Source: Streptomyces galbus
GTDB taxonomy: Bacteria; Actinomycetota; Actinomycetes; Streptomycetales; Streptomycetaceae
Reading direction: 5' to 3'
NCBI RefSeq assembly: GCF_005280195.1
Contig: NZ_SZPR01000001.1
Span: 80,314-144,313, forward strand
Length of the DNA: 64,000 nucleotides
How positions within the stretch are numbered: the first letter of the stretch is position 1; each line of letters opens with the position of its first letter. Below, piece after piece: positions 16,321-24,823 of the stretch. The notes beneath the pieces were generated by a model, which did no database searches, had not been told where the DNA came from, and worked only from the letters and a program-made list of their open reading frames with translations. A program made the position numbers and the translations under genes.

Positions 16321-16362
16321 GTCACTCGGCTTTCGTCACTCGGCTTTCGTCACTCCGCTCTC
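16321..16362. repeat. 14-bp tandem repeat after the sugar-kinase gene
   Basis: The unit GTCACTCGGCTTTC occurs at 16321, 16335 and, with two changes, at 16349; a degenerate fourth unit covers the stop codon at 16364-16366. It is noncoding on the minus strand. Confidence 0.8.
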
Positions 16363-16363
16363 C

Positions 16364-17335
16364 TCACTCCGCGAAGTGCGCCCGCAGCCGCTCCTGTGCC
16401 CGGGCGTCGGCCCCCACCCGGTCCAGGCCCAGCAGCGCCGCGCCCAGCACCGGCCGGGCCCGGACCACGCGCGCCGCCGCCTTCGGGGCGCGGGCCGCCA
16501 GCCGCTCCCGTATCCCGTCGTCGAGCTGTGCGTGGCCGGCGGTGAGGACACCCCCGCCCAGCAGGACCGGGGCCTCCTCCGTCAGCAGGTCAAGGCGTGT
16601 GAGGGCCACCGTCGCCAGGGCCACCACCTCCTCGGCCAGGCGGTCGACGATGCCCCGGGCGACCGCGTCCCCCGCGGCGGCCGTCGCGAAGAGCACCGGC
16701 GTGAGCTCGTGGCGCCGGTGCGGTGCGAGGCGTTCCAGGTGCAGCGCCTCGATCAGGTCGTACATCGTGCCCAGGCCGAAGTACGCGGGCAGGGTGCGCG
16801 CCAGGTCGGTGGGCGCGCCCCGGCCGTCCTCCGCGCGCGCCGCGCTCCACAGGGCCTCCTCCGCCAGGCCCCAGCCGCCGCCCCAGTCGCCGGAGATGCG
16901 CCCGATGGCCGGGAAGCGAGCCGTGCGGCCGTCGGGGCGCATGCCGACGCAGTTGATGCCGGCGCCGCACACCACGGCCACTCCGCGCGGCTCGGCCACG
17001 CCGGCCCGCAGGATCGCGAAGGTGTCGTTGCGGACCTCCACCGTGTCGCCCCACGCGCGCGCGTGCAGCGCGGCGGCGAGCTGCTCCTCCTCGACCGGCA
17101 GGTCCGCGTTGGCCAGGCACGCCGACACGTGCGCGACCGTGTCCACGCCCGCCACCTCGTACGCGCGCGTGACCGTCGCGGCCAGCTCCCCGACGGCCGC
17201 CGCGACGCCCACGGCGGGCGGCCGGAAGCCGCCGCCGCGGGCCGTGGCCAGGACCCGTCCGTCGGCCGCCACCACCGCGACGTCGGTCTTGCTGTTGCCC
17301 GCGTCGATGGCGAGGACGCTTGCGGTCAGGCCCAC
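16364..17335 (-). CDS. csnK: BadF/BadG-type sugar kinase (CsnK-like, N-acetylglucosamine kinase family)
   Basis: The 323-residue protein is an ASKHA-fold kinase with the phosphate-1 loop LAIDAGNSKTDVAVV at its N-terminus, VVCGAGINCVG near residue 118, and GDWGGGWGLAEEALW near 143. It most resembles N-acetylglucosamine kinases. In the csn-type operon it would phosphorylate imported amino sugars in the cytoplasm so that the GH4 enzyme next door can act on them. GTG 17335 overlaps the GH4 stop by ten bases, which indicates coupling. Glucosamine or chitobiose as substrate is inferred from the operon type. Confidence 0.85.
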   Translation of the reverse strand: MGLTASVLAIDAGNSKTDVAVVAADGRVLATARGGGFRPPAVGVAAAVGELAATVTRAYEVAGVDTVAHVSACLANADLPVEEEQLAAALHARAWGDTVEVRNDTFAILRAGVAEPRGVAVVCGAGINCVGMRPDGRTARFPAIGRISGDWGGGWGLAEEALWSAARAEDGRGAPTDLARTLPAYFGLGTMYDLIEALHLERLAPHRRHELTPVLFATAAAGDAVARGIVDRLAEEVVALATVALTRLDLLTEEAPVLLGGGVLTAGHAQLDDGIRERLAARAPKAAARVVRARPVLGAALLGLDRVGADARAQERLRAHFAE

Positions 17336-18591
17336 GCGAGGTGCTCCCGGTTGTGTGCGATCAGTTCGTCGGCGAGGCGGTCGGCGTACGCGTGCTGCCC
17401 GATCAGGGGGTGCGCGAGCAGCGCGCGGACCACGCGGTCGCGCCCGCCGCGCAGCGCCGCCTCCAGCGCCAGGTCCTCGTAGGCGGTCACGTGCGCCATC
17501 AGGCCCGCGTACAGCGGGTCCACGCGCGGCACGGGCAGCGGGGAGGCGCCCTGCGCGCCGACGGCGGCCTGCACCTCGATCACCGCGTCCGCGGGCAGGA
17601 ACGGCAGCGTGCCGTGGTTGTAGGTGTTCACCACCTGGTAGGGGCTGCCGCCCCCGCCGAGCAGTGCCGCCGCCAGGTCCACGGCCGCCTCCGAGTAGAA
17701 GGCACCGCCGCGCCGCGCCAGCAGCTCAGGCTTCTCGTCCAGCGCCGGGTCGCCGTACATCTGGAGCAACTCGCGCTCCATCGCCGCCACTTCGGCGGCC
17801 CGGGGCGGCTTGGTGCGCTGCTCCTCGACGACCTCGTCGTGGGCGTAGAAGTAGCGCAGGTAGTACGACGGGACCACGCCGAGCCGGTCCAGCAGCGACC
17901 GGGGAAGGCGCAGGTCGGCCGCGATCGCCTCGGCGTGGCCGGCCAGCAGCTTGGGCAGGACGTCCTCGCCCTCGGGGCCGCCGAGGCGCACGCCCGTCTC
18001 CCACGTCAGGTGGTTCAGGCCCACGTGGTCCAGGTGCACCTGCGCCGGGGACACCCCGAGCAGCGCCGCGAACTTGCGCTGGAAGCCGATGGCCACGTTG
18101 CACAGCCCGACCGAGCGGTGGCCGGCCTTCAGCAGGGCCCGGGTGACGATGCCGACCGGGTTGGTGAAGTCGACGATCCAGGCCCGCGGGTTGGTGCGGC
18201 GGACCCGCTCGGCGATGTCGAGGACGACCGGGACCGTGCGCAGCGCCTTGGCCAGGCCGCCGGCGCCGGTCGTCTCCTGGCCGACGCAGCCGCACTCCAG
18301 GGGCCAGGTCTCGTCCTGTTCCCGGGCGGCCTGGCCGCCGACGCGCAGCTGCAGCAGCACCGCGTCGGCGCCGTCCACGCCCGCGTCCAGGTCGGTCGTG
18401 GTGACGATCCGGCCGTCGTGGCCCTGCTTGGCGAAGATGCGCCGGGCCAGGCCGCCGACCAGGTCGAGCCGGTCGGCGGCCGGGTCGACCAGCACGAGTT
18501 CCTCGACGGGCAGGGTGTCCCTGAGACGGGCGAAGCCGTCGACGAGTTCGGGGGTGTAGGTCGAGCCTCCGCCGACCACGGTGAGTTTCAT
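17326..18591 (-). CDS. csnH: GH4 6-phospho-beta-glycosidase (CsnH-like)
   Basis: The 421-residue protein belongs to glycoside hydrolase family 4, which cleaves 6-phospho-glycosides using NAD+ and a divalent metal. The N-terminal GGGSTYTPELVDG is the NAD+-binding loop, CGCVGQETTGAGG (about 98-110) holds the metal-site Cys region, and DFTNPVGIVT (about 138-147) follows. Because the importer is an ABC system and not a PTS, the sugar must first be phosphorylated by the neighbouring kinase. Gene order and the ROK regulator point to chitosan oligosaccharides. ATG 18591 starts seven bases after the permease stop. Confidence 0.87.
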   Translation of the reverse strand: MKLTVVGGGSTYTPELVDGFARLRDTLPVEELVLVDPAADRLDLVGGLARRIFAKQGHDGRIVTTTDLDAGVDGADAVLLQLRVGGQAAREQDETWPLECGCVGQETTGAGGLAKALRTVPVVLDIAERVRRTNPRAWIVDFTNPVGIVTRALLKAGHRSVGLCNVAIGFQRKFAALLGVSPAQVHLDHVGLNHLTWETGVRLGGPEGEDVLPKLLAGHAEAIAADLRLPRSLLDRLGVVPSYYLRYFYAHDEVVEEQRTKPPRAAEVAAMERELLQMYGDPALDEKPELLARRGGAFYSEAAVDLAAALLGGGGSPYQVVNTYNHGTLPFLPADAVIEVQAAVGAQGASPLPVPRVDPLYAGLMAHVTAYEDLALEAALRGGRDRVVRALLAHPLIGQHAYADRLADELIAHNREHLAWA

Positions 18592-18598
18592 ATCCGGA

Positions 18599-19492
18599 TC
18601 AACCCTTCACTCCGGTCAGCGTGACGCCCTCGACGAACGCCTTCTGCGCGAAGAAGAACACGAGGATCACGGGGGCCATGACCAGCACGGTGGCGGCCAT
18701 GGTGAGGTTCCAGTCGGTGTGGTGCATGCCCTTGAAGGACTCCAGGCCGTAGGACAGCGTCCAGGCGCCGGGGTTCTCCGAGGCGTAGATCTGCGGCCCG
18801 AAGTAGTCGTTCCAGGCGTAGAAGAACTGGAACAGGGCCACCGCGGCGATGCCGGGCTTGGCCATCGGGACGATGACCCGCAGCAGGGTGCGCAGGTCGC
18901 CGCAGCCGTCGACCTTGGCCGCGTCGACGTACTCGTTGGGGATGGTCGTCAGGAACTGCCGCAGCAGGAAGATCGAGAACGCGTCGCCGAACGCCATGGG
19001 CACGATCAGCGGCCACAGCGTGCCCGACAGGTCGAGCTGCTTCGCCCAGAACAGGTACATCGGGATGACGACCACCTGCGGCGGCAGCATCATCATCGAG
19101 ATCACCAGCATCAGCGCCAGGTTGCGGCCGCGGAAGCGGAACTTGGCGAGCGCGTACGCCACCGGCAGCGAGGAGACGACCGTGAGGACGGTCCCCAGCC
19201 CCGCGTACAGGAGGGTGTTGCGCCACCAGGTCAGGAAGCCCGGGGTGTCCAGCACGCGTTGGTAGTTGTCCCACTCCCAGGGGTGCGGGAGCAGGTCGCG
19301 GCTGAGCGCCTGGCTGTCGCTCATCAGCGAGGTCAGCAGGACAAACACGAACGGCAGGGTGAAGAACAGCGCGGCCGCGACGCCCAGCGCGTGCACGGCG
19401 ATCCACTCCAGCAGCGCCCTGCGCCGGGCGGTGCGCCGCGCGTCGGGCGCCGGGGCGTCCAACGCGACGGGTTTGTCCAGTACTTGGGCCAT
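18599..19492 (-). CDS. csnG: carbohydrate ABC transporter permease, MalG type (CsnG-like)
   Basis: This 297-residue inner-membrane protein has six predicted helices and the EAA-like cytoplasmic loop of CUT1 permeases (EYVDAAKVDGCGDLRTLLRVIVP, about 185-207). It pairs with the MalF-type subunit encoded just upstream. No ATPase gene is present in the operon, so the shared MsiK ATPase probably energises the importer, as for other Streptomyces CUT1 systems. ATG 19492 lies three bases beyond the preceding stop. Confidence 0.9.
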   Translation of the reverse strand: MAQVLDKPVALDAPAPDARRTARRRALLEWIAVHALGVAAALFFTLPFVFVLLTSLMSDSQALSRDLLPHPWEWDNYQRVLDTPGFLTWWRNTLLYAGLGTVLTVVSSLPVAYALAKFRFRGRNLALMLVISMMMLPPQVVVIPMYLFWAKQLDLSGTLWPLIVPMAFGDAFSIFLLRQFLTTIPNEYVDAAKVDGCGDLRTLLRVIVPMAKPGIAAVALFQFFYAWNDYFGPQIYASENPGAWTLSYGLESFKGMHHTDWNLTMAATVLVMAPVILVFFFAQKAFVEGVTLTGVKG

Positions 19493-19495
19493 GCG

Positions 19496-20437
19496 TCAGT
19501 CACCTGCCTGGATGAGCCCGCCCCGGCGCCGCATCAGCAACGCGGTGAACGCCATCGACAGGGCGAAGAGGACCAGGGCCACCACGCACGCCGAGCCGTA
19601 GTCGAAGCGCTGGAAGCCGAGGTTGTAGACGAGCTGGGGGAGGGTGAGCGTGGAGTGCTCCGGGTAGCCGGGCTCGAACATGGTGCCCGCGCCCTGGATG
19701 ACCCCCGAGGCGACCTTTCCGGCCACCAGGGGCTGCGTGTAGTACTGCATGGTCTGGATCACGCCCGTGACCACGGCGAACATCACGATCGGCGAGATGT
19801 TCGGCAGCGTCACGAAGCGGAACCGCTGCCACGCCGAGGCGCCGTCCAGCTCGGCGGCCTCGTACTGCTCCTTCGGCACGTCCAGCAGCGCCGCCATGAA
19901 GATGACCATGAGGTCGCCGATGCCCCACAGGGCGAGCAGGGTCAGCGCCGGCTTGGACCAGGCGGGGTCGTTGAACCAGCCCGGCGCGGGCAGACCGACC
20001 TTCTCCAGGAGGGAGTTGACCGGTCCGGTCCCGGGGTTGAGCAGGAAGGCGAACGCCATGGTGGCCGCCACCGGCGGGGCGAGGTAGGGCAGGTAGAACA
20101 GCGTGCGGAAGACGCCCGTGCCGGTCCTGATCCGGGTGATCAGCAGGCCCACGCCCAGGCCGAACAGCACCCGCAGCGTGACCATCACCAGGACCAGCCA
20201 GAGCGTGTTGCGCAGCGCCGGCCAGAAGAAGGGGTAGTGCTCGAAGACGTACGTCCAGTTCTTCGTGCCGCTCCACGTCGGCGGCCGGAAGCCGTCGTAG
20301 TGCATGAACGAGAAGTACACGGTCGACAGGAGCGGGTAGGCGAAGAAGACCGCGAAGCCGATCAGCCAGGGCGACAGGAAGGCGATCGTCCGCAGGGCCG
20401 CGCGGCGGCGCTTGGCGGCGAGGGTGACGGTGCTCAT
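19496..20437 (-). CDS. csnF: carbohydrate ABC transporter permease, MalF type (CsnF-like)
   Basis: The 313-residue membrane protein shows the six-helix core of CUT1 permeases with the EAA loop EQYEAAELDGASAWQRFRFVTLP at about residues 190-212. It forms the translocation channel with the MalG-type subunit. The ATG at 20437 is 17 nt after the binding-protein stop. A basic leader (AAKRRRAALR) precedes the first helix and fits an inside-positive N-terminus. Confidence 0.9.
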   Translation of the reverse strand: MSTVTLAAKRRRAALRTIAFLSPWLIGFAVFFAYPLLSTVYFSFMHYDGFRPPTWSGTKNWTYVFEHYPFFWPALRNTLWLVLVMVTLRVLFGLGVGLLITRIRTGTGVFRTLFYLPYLAPPVAATMAFAFLLNPGTGPVNSLLEKVGLPAPGWFNDPAWSKPALTLLALWGIGDLMVIFMAALLDVPKEQYEAAELDGASAWQRFRFVTLPNISPIVMFAVVTGVIQTMQYYTQPLVAGKVASGVIQGAGTMFEPGYPEHSTLTLPQLVYNLGFQRFDYGSACVVALVLFALSMAFTALLMRRRGGLIQAGD

Positions 20438-20454
20438 GGCGGCGGGCCCCCGGG

Positions 20455-21804
20455 CTACTTCGCCTGCGCGATGTCCGTGTCGATCTGCGCGGCGGCCTTC
20501 TTCAGGCCGGCCCGCAGGTCGGTGACCTTGCCGCTCTCGTAGTCGTAGCCGAGCTGCTGGATCGTGGTGAGGTACACGCCGCCGTTGACGGTCGCCGGGG
20601 ACGTCGTGGAGTGCGGGTTCGCGGCGATGTCCAGGAACGTCTTGAAGCGCGGGTCGTACTTCAGGTCCGGGGACTTCAGGGCGGCGAGCGTGGAGGGCAC
20701 GTTGTGGATGGCGTTGGAGAAGCCCACCACCGCGTCCGTGTCGGTGGTCATGTACTTCACCAGCTCCCAGGCCGCGTTCTGCTTGTGGCTGGTGGCCGCG
20801 ATGCCCGCGATGGTGCCGGTGATGTAGCCCTTGCCGTACTCGTCGGCCCGGTCGTCCGGGACGGGCAGCGGGGCGACGCCGATCTCGAAGCCGGGCTCGG
20901 CCTCCTCGGCCATGCCCAGGCGCCACTCGCCGTCGAGCTGCATGGCGACCTGGCCGGTGTGGAAGGGGTGCTTGGGCCCCCACTCGTCGCCGAGCCCGGA
21001 GCGGAACTTCTCCAGCTTCTTGAACCCGCCGAGCGAGTCGACCAGGTTCTTCTGCATCGTGAAGGCGGCGGCCACGGCCGGGTCGGTGGCGAGGGTCGAC
21101 TTGCCGTCCTGGTCGAAGTACGTGGGCGAGAACTGGCCCAGGTAGTGCTCGGTCGTGCTCTCCCAGCCGTGGTAGTTCGGCATGAAGCCCAGCTGCTTGA
21201 AGCCGTCGCCCTGCGGGACCGTCAGCTTCTTGGCGTCCGCCGCGAACTCCGACCAGGTCTTCGGCGGCGCGGCGATGCCGGCCTTCCGGAACGCCGTCTT
21301 GTTGTAGTACAGGCCGTAGGCGTCGCCCAGCAGCGGGACGGTGCAGCGGTTCCCGTCGTACTGGGTGTACTCGTTCATCGCCTTCGGGAACGTCGTCTCC
21401 GGGTCGATCTTCGCCTTCTCGAAGAAGGGGTTGAGGTCGACCAGCGCGCCGGAGGAGCAGAACTTGCCCACGTTGTTGGTGGTGAACGAGGAGATCACGT
21501 CGGGCGCCTTGCTGCCGCCCGCGCGCAGCGCCTGGTTGATCTTGTCGTCGGTCATGTTGCCGACGACGGTCACGTGGATGTCGGGGTGGGTCTTCTCGAA
21601 GCCGGCGACCAGGTTCTTGACGGCCTCGACCTCGTTCGGCGCGCTCCAGGCGTGCCAGAAGGTGAGGGTCGTCTCCTTCGAGGCGTCGTCGTCGGCGCCG
21701 GCCGACGACTGGCCGGTGCAGGCGGTGGCGCACAGGGCCAGCGCCGTGACGGCACTCAGGGCGAAGGCCGCTTTCCGGGCGGCTCGGGGCAGGGATCGGG
21801 GCAT
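20455..21804 (-). CDS. csnE: extracellular sugar-binding lipoprotein (CsnE-like, SBP family 1)
   Basis: The 449-residue protein starts with a basic n-region, a hydrophobic stretch and a weak lipobox ATAC, so Cys29 is the likely lipid anchor. The mature part is a family 1 solute-binding protein (TLTFWHAWSAPNEVEAVKNLVAGFEKTHPDI; YGLYYNKTAFRKAGI; WSEFAADAKKL). It would capture chitosan-derived oligosaccharides for the CsnFG-type permease. ATG 21804 has GGGAGG upstream. It follows the ROK gene by 92 nt, which leaves room for its own ribosome-binding region or promoter. Confidence 0.88.
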   Translation of the reverse strand: MPRSLPRAARKAAFALSAVTALALCATACTGQSSAGADDDASKETTLTFWHAWSAPNEVEAVKNLVAGFEKTHPDIHVTVVGNMTDDKINQALRAGGSKAPDVISSFTTNNVGKFCSSGALVDLNPFFEKAKIDPETTFPKAMNEYTQYDGNRCTVPLLGDAYGLYYNKTAFRKAGIAAPPKTWSEFAADAKKLTVPQGDGFKQLGFMPNYHGWESTTEHYLGQFSPTYFDQDGKSTLATDPAVAAAFTMQKNLVDSLGGFKKLEKFRSGLGDEWGPKHPFHTGQVAMQLDGEWRLGMAEEAEPGFEIGVAPLPVPDDRADEYGKGYITGTIAGIAATSHKQNAAWELVKYMTTDTDAVVGFSNAIHNVPSTLAALKSPDLKYDPRFKTFLDIAANPHSTTSPATVNGGVYLTTIQQLGYDYESGKVTDLRAGLKKAAAQIDTDIAQAK

Positions 21805-21896
21805 GGCGGGACCTCCCGGTGGCGGGCGAGGACGGTGAGGGAAGGGCAGCAGCAGCGGTTGCGGGGGGTTGCGGGGGCTGAGGGGCCGGTGACGGG

Positions 21897-23120
21897 TCAG
21901 CGAGAGGTGTCGAAGACCTCGTCCCGGGTGGCCGCCAGCGCGCTCTCCAGCGCGCCGCGCAGCACGGGGTGTTCCTGGACGTCGCCGACGACGAGTTTCG
22001 GCCGGGACGCGGCCAGTTCCTCCAGTTCGGCCTGGACGAGGGCGCGCAGCATCTCGCCGCCGGCCGTCAGCGAGGCGCCGGACAGGACGACGAGTTCGGG
22101 GTCGAGGACGGAGACCAGCGAGGCCAGACCGGTCGCCAGCCGGGTCGCGTAGGTCTGCAGCAGCAGCCGGTGCGCGGCGGTGTCCTCGGCGGCGGCCCGG
22201 GCCACCAGGGCGGCCGCCGCCTCGGCGTACGGCCCGGACGGCACGTCGGCCAGGCCGAGTTCGCGCGCCAGCCGGGGCAGCGCCTGGGAGCCGGCCAGCT
22301 CCTGGTAGCCGCCGCTGTTCGCCTTGGTGACGTGCCGGACCAGCGGGGCGCCCGGGACCGGCAGGAAACCCACCTCTCCCGCACCGCCGGTCCAGCCGCG
22401 GTGCAGCCGGCCGCCGAGGACCAGGGCGGCACCGAGGCCCTCCTGGTTCCACAGCAGGACGAAGTCCTCGTGGCCGCGGGCCGCGCCGAGCCGCTGCTCG
22501 GCGAGCGCGACCAGGTTGACGTCGTTCTCGTACTCCACCGGCACCGGGAGGGCCGCCGCGAGGTCGTCCAGCAGGCTGGGGGAGTGCCAGCCCGGCAGGT
22601 GCGAGGCGTAGCGCAGCCGGCCCGTGCCCGGGTCGAACGCGCCGGGCGTGCCCACCACGATCCGGTGCACGTCGTCGCGGGTGAGCCCGGCGGCCTTGAC
22701 CGCGCCGTCGAGCGCGTCGGTGACCTGCCGCACGACGGACCCGGCGGCGCGCCGGCCCGGGGTGGGCACTTCGTGGGTGGCCACCGTGCGGCCGGTGATG
22801 TCGGCGACGGCGGCCAGCACCCGGTCGGGGGTGACGTCGAGCCCGGCGACGTGGGCGGCGGCCGGGTTGACCTCGTAGAGCTGGGCGCTGGGGCCCGGCC
22901 GGCCCTCGCTGGTGCCGGTCGCCAGGACCAGCCCGGCGGCCTCCAGGCGGGCCAGGAGCTGGCTGGCGGTCGGCTTGGACAGGCCGGTGAGCTTGCCGAT
23001 GCGGGTGCGCGACAGGGGTCCGTGCTCCAGCAGGAGGTCCAGGGCGGCACGGTCGTTCATGGCGCGCAGGACGCGCGGGGTGCCCGGCGTACCGGCGGTT
23101 CCTGCCATGGGTCTCGACAC
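21897..23120 (-). CDS. csnR: ROK-family transcriptional repressor (CsnR-like)
   Basis: The 407-residue protein joins an N-terminal winged helix (LLEHGPLSRTRIGKLTGLSKPTASQLLARLE, about 29-59) to a ROK domain. The domain has VAGLDVTPDRVLAAV, VVGTPGAFDPGTGRL and WTGGAGEVGFLP. The ROK zinc motif CxCGxxGCxE is absent; the stretch after HVTKANSGG has no Cys, as in the CsnR group. It probably represses this operon and possibly chitosanase genes until oligosaccharides are present. A TAGGAAA-G-TTTCCTA palindrome lies about 90 bp upstream. GTG 23120 has GGAG six bases ahead; ATG 23108 is an alternative. Confidence 0.87.
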   Translation of the reverse strand: MSRPMAGTAGTPGTPRVLRAMNDRAALDLLLEHGPLSRTRIGKLTGLSKPTASQLLARLEAAGLVLATGTSEGRPGPSAQLYEVNPAAAHVAGLDVTPDRVLAAVADITGRTVATHEVPTPGRRAAGSVVRQVTDALDGAVKAAGLTRDDVHRIVVGTPGAFDPGTGRLRYASHLPGWHSPSLLDDLAAALPVPVEYENDVNLVALAEQRLGAARGHEDFVLLWNQEGLGAALVLGGRLHRGWTGGAGEVGFLPVPGAPLVRHVTKANSGGYQELAGSQALPRLARELGLADVPSGPYAEAAAALVARAAAEDTAAHRLLLQTYATRLATGLASLVSVLDPELVVLSGASLTAGGEMLRALVQAELEELAASRPKLVVGDVQEHPVLRGALESALAATRDEVFDTSR

Positions 23121-23211
23121 CTGCCTCTCCGGCTGCCCAGCTTCCCAGCGAGCCGGTCGCACCGTCCAGTCGCGATCACCGGCCGACGGTCCGCCGGCCG
23201 GAGATCACTGT

Positions 23212-23226
23212 TAGGAAAGTTTCCTA
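23212..23226. promoter_or_regulatory. ROK operator (CsnR-box-like palindrome)
   Basis: TAGGAAAGTTTCCTA is a perfect 7+1+7 palindrome about 90 bp before the csnR-like start. It resembles the operator described for CsnR and would serve for autoregulation of the whole operon. Confidence 0.8.
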
Positions 23227-23273
23227 TCGGGATGGGAGGAACGTAAGCCCCGGCGGAAGAGGGCGTCAATAGG

Positions 23274-23315
23274 CGACGCCGCCGAGGAGACGGAGTCGTT
23301 ACCTCGGGGGCGTCG
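23274..23315 (-). terminator. imperfect hairpin after the MscS gene
   Basis: CGACGCCGCCGAGG at 23274-23287 pairs with CCTCGGGGGCGTCG at 23302-23315 with one mismatch. It lies 31 nt past the stop of the MscS gene on the minus strand and upstream of the csnR operator. Confidence 0.6.
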
Positions 23316-23345
23316 CGGAAGACGGGGGTGCGCCGGCGGGCGCGG

Positions 23346-24512
23346 CTACTTGCCGGGCGGGGCCGGCCGCTGCGGGGTGATCGGGGCCGTCGCCGCCACC
23401 TGCGGCGAGTCGGCGTTGGCGTACACGGACGGCGCGGCCGCCGCGGCCGCCGGGTCCGCGGCGGCGGCCTCGGCGTCCTCCACCGACGTCGCGCCGCCCA
23501 CGATGCGGATGTCCGCCGCGTCGAAGGCCCGCTTGATGCGCCAGCGCAGCTCGCGCTCCACCGCCACCGCCTTGCCCGGCATGGTCTTCGCCGAGACCCG
23601 CAGCACCATGGAGTCGATGAGCACCGAGTCCAGGCCGAGGACCTCCACCGGGCTCCACAGGAACTCGTTCCAGGGCTCTTCCTTGCTCATCTTCTCGGCG
23701 ACCTCGGCCAGCGTCGACCGGAGCCGGTCCAGGTCCTCGCTCGCCTTCACGGTCACGTCGACCCCGGCCGTGGCCCAGCCCTGGGAGAGGTTGCCGATCC
23801 GCTTGACCTCGCCGTTGCGCACGTACCAGATCTCGCCGCTGTCGCCGCGCAGCTTGGTCACGCGCAGCCCGACCTCGATCACCTCGCCGGAGGCCACGCC
23901 GGCGTCGATCGTGTCGCCGACGCCGTACTGGTCCTCCAGGATCATGAACACGCCCGACAGGAAGTCCGTGACCAGGTTGCGGGCGCCGAAGCCGATCGCC
24001 ACGCCCGCGACACCGGCCGACGCCAGCAGCGGCGCCAGGTTGATCTTGAAGGTGGACAGCACCATCAGCGCCGCCGTGCCGAGGATCAGGAAGCTCGCCA
24101 CCGAGCGCAGCACCGAGCCGATCGCCGCCGAGCGCTGCCGGCGCCGCTCGGCGTTGACCAGCAGCCCGCCCAGGCCGCTGCCGTCCAGGCTCTGCGGGGT
24201 GCGGCCCATCCGGTCGATCAGCTGGGTGATGGCCCGCCGCACCACCGCCCGCAGCGCCACCGCCACGACCACGACGAGCAGGATCTGCAGCCCCATCGCC
24301 AGCCACGTCGACCAGTTCTGCTCGACCCACCCGGCCGCGTTCGCCGCGCTCTCGTGCGCGTCCTCGAGCGTGGGCACCGACACCGCCGGCGACTGGGAGG
24401 GCGACGGCGACGGCGAGGGACCGGCGGCCAGCCGGAACACCGACGCGGACGACACAGACGACGAAAACGACGCGGACGACGCGAGGGACGCGTACGACGC
24501 GACAACGGACAC
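23346..24512 (-). CDS. small-conductance mechanosensitive channel (MscS family)
   Basis: The 388-residue membrane protein has three predicted helices (about 70-92, 133-155 and 160-180). The pore helix with its Gly/Ala pattern (LLASAGVAGVAIGFGARNLVTDFLSG) is followed by the MscS beta domain (VGDTIDAG...GEVIEVGLRVTKLRG) and a C-terminal alpha/beta domain. The N-terminal 60 residues are Ser/Pro-rich and the C-terminal 60 are Ala/Pro-rich low complexity. It would release solutes on hypo-osmotic shock. The GTG start at 24512 is followed by an unusual Ser-rich leader, so a later start cannot be excluded. Confidence 0.88.
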   Translation of the reverse strand: MSVVASYASLASSASFSSSVSSASVFRLAAGPSPSPSPSQSPAVSVPTLEDAHESAANAAGWVEQNWSTWLAMGLQILLVVVVAVALRAVVRRAITQLIDRMGRTPQSLDGSGLGGLLVNAERRRQRSAAIGSVLRSVASFLILGTAALMVLSTFKINLAPLLASAGVAGVAIGFGARNLVTDFLSGVFMILEDQYGVGDTIDAGVASGEVIEVGLRVTKLRGDSGEIWYVRNGEVKRIGNLSQGWATAGVDVTVKASEDLDRLRSTLAEVAEKMSKEEPWNEFLWSPVEVLGLDSVLIDSMVLRVSAKTMPGKAVAVERELRWRIKRAFDAADIRIVGGATSVEDAEAAAADPAAAAAAPSVYANADSPQVAATAPITPQRPAPPGK

Positions 24513-24823
24513 GGCAGGAACCTCCAGGTGCGGTCCACCCGGCCGGTACGGCGGTCAGGGTCGTCGAGGTCACGGAAAGGTCACCGGACGGGCAGGTCCA
24601 CCACACTAACGGGGCATCGTGTGCGGGTCCGACGGATGCGCCGCGGAGAGACCGTGCTCACCTGGGCTTGGACCCCGGCCGGTGCGGGGGATGCTCCGGG
24701 TGTGGTCGAAAACACTCCCAGCCCGTTACCGGGACATGGTGGCGCGTTCACCAGGCATGAGGGGAGACTGAAGCAGATCGTCCCGGCGCGAGCCACGCGC
24801 CGCCGGCGTACAAGGAGGCATCC
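24513..24823. other. 311-bp divergent intergenic region (mscS / HNH gene)
   Basis: This stretch holds the divergent promoters of the MscS and HNH genes. I see a direct repeat GGTCAC at 24567-24594, but no convincing operator, terminator or small ORF with a ribosome-binding site apart from the AAGGAGG at the HNH gene start. Confidence 0.5.
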
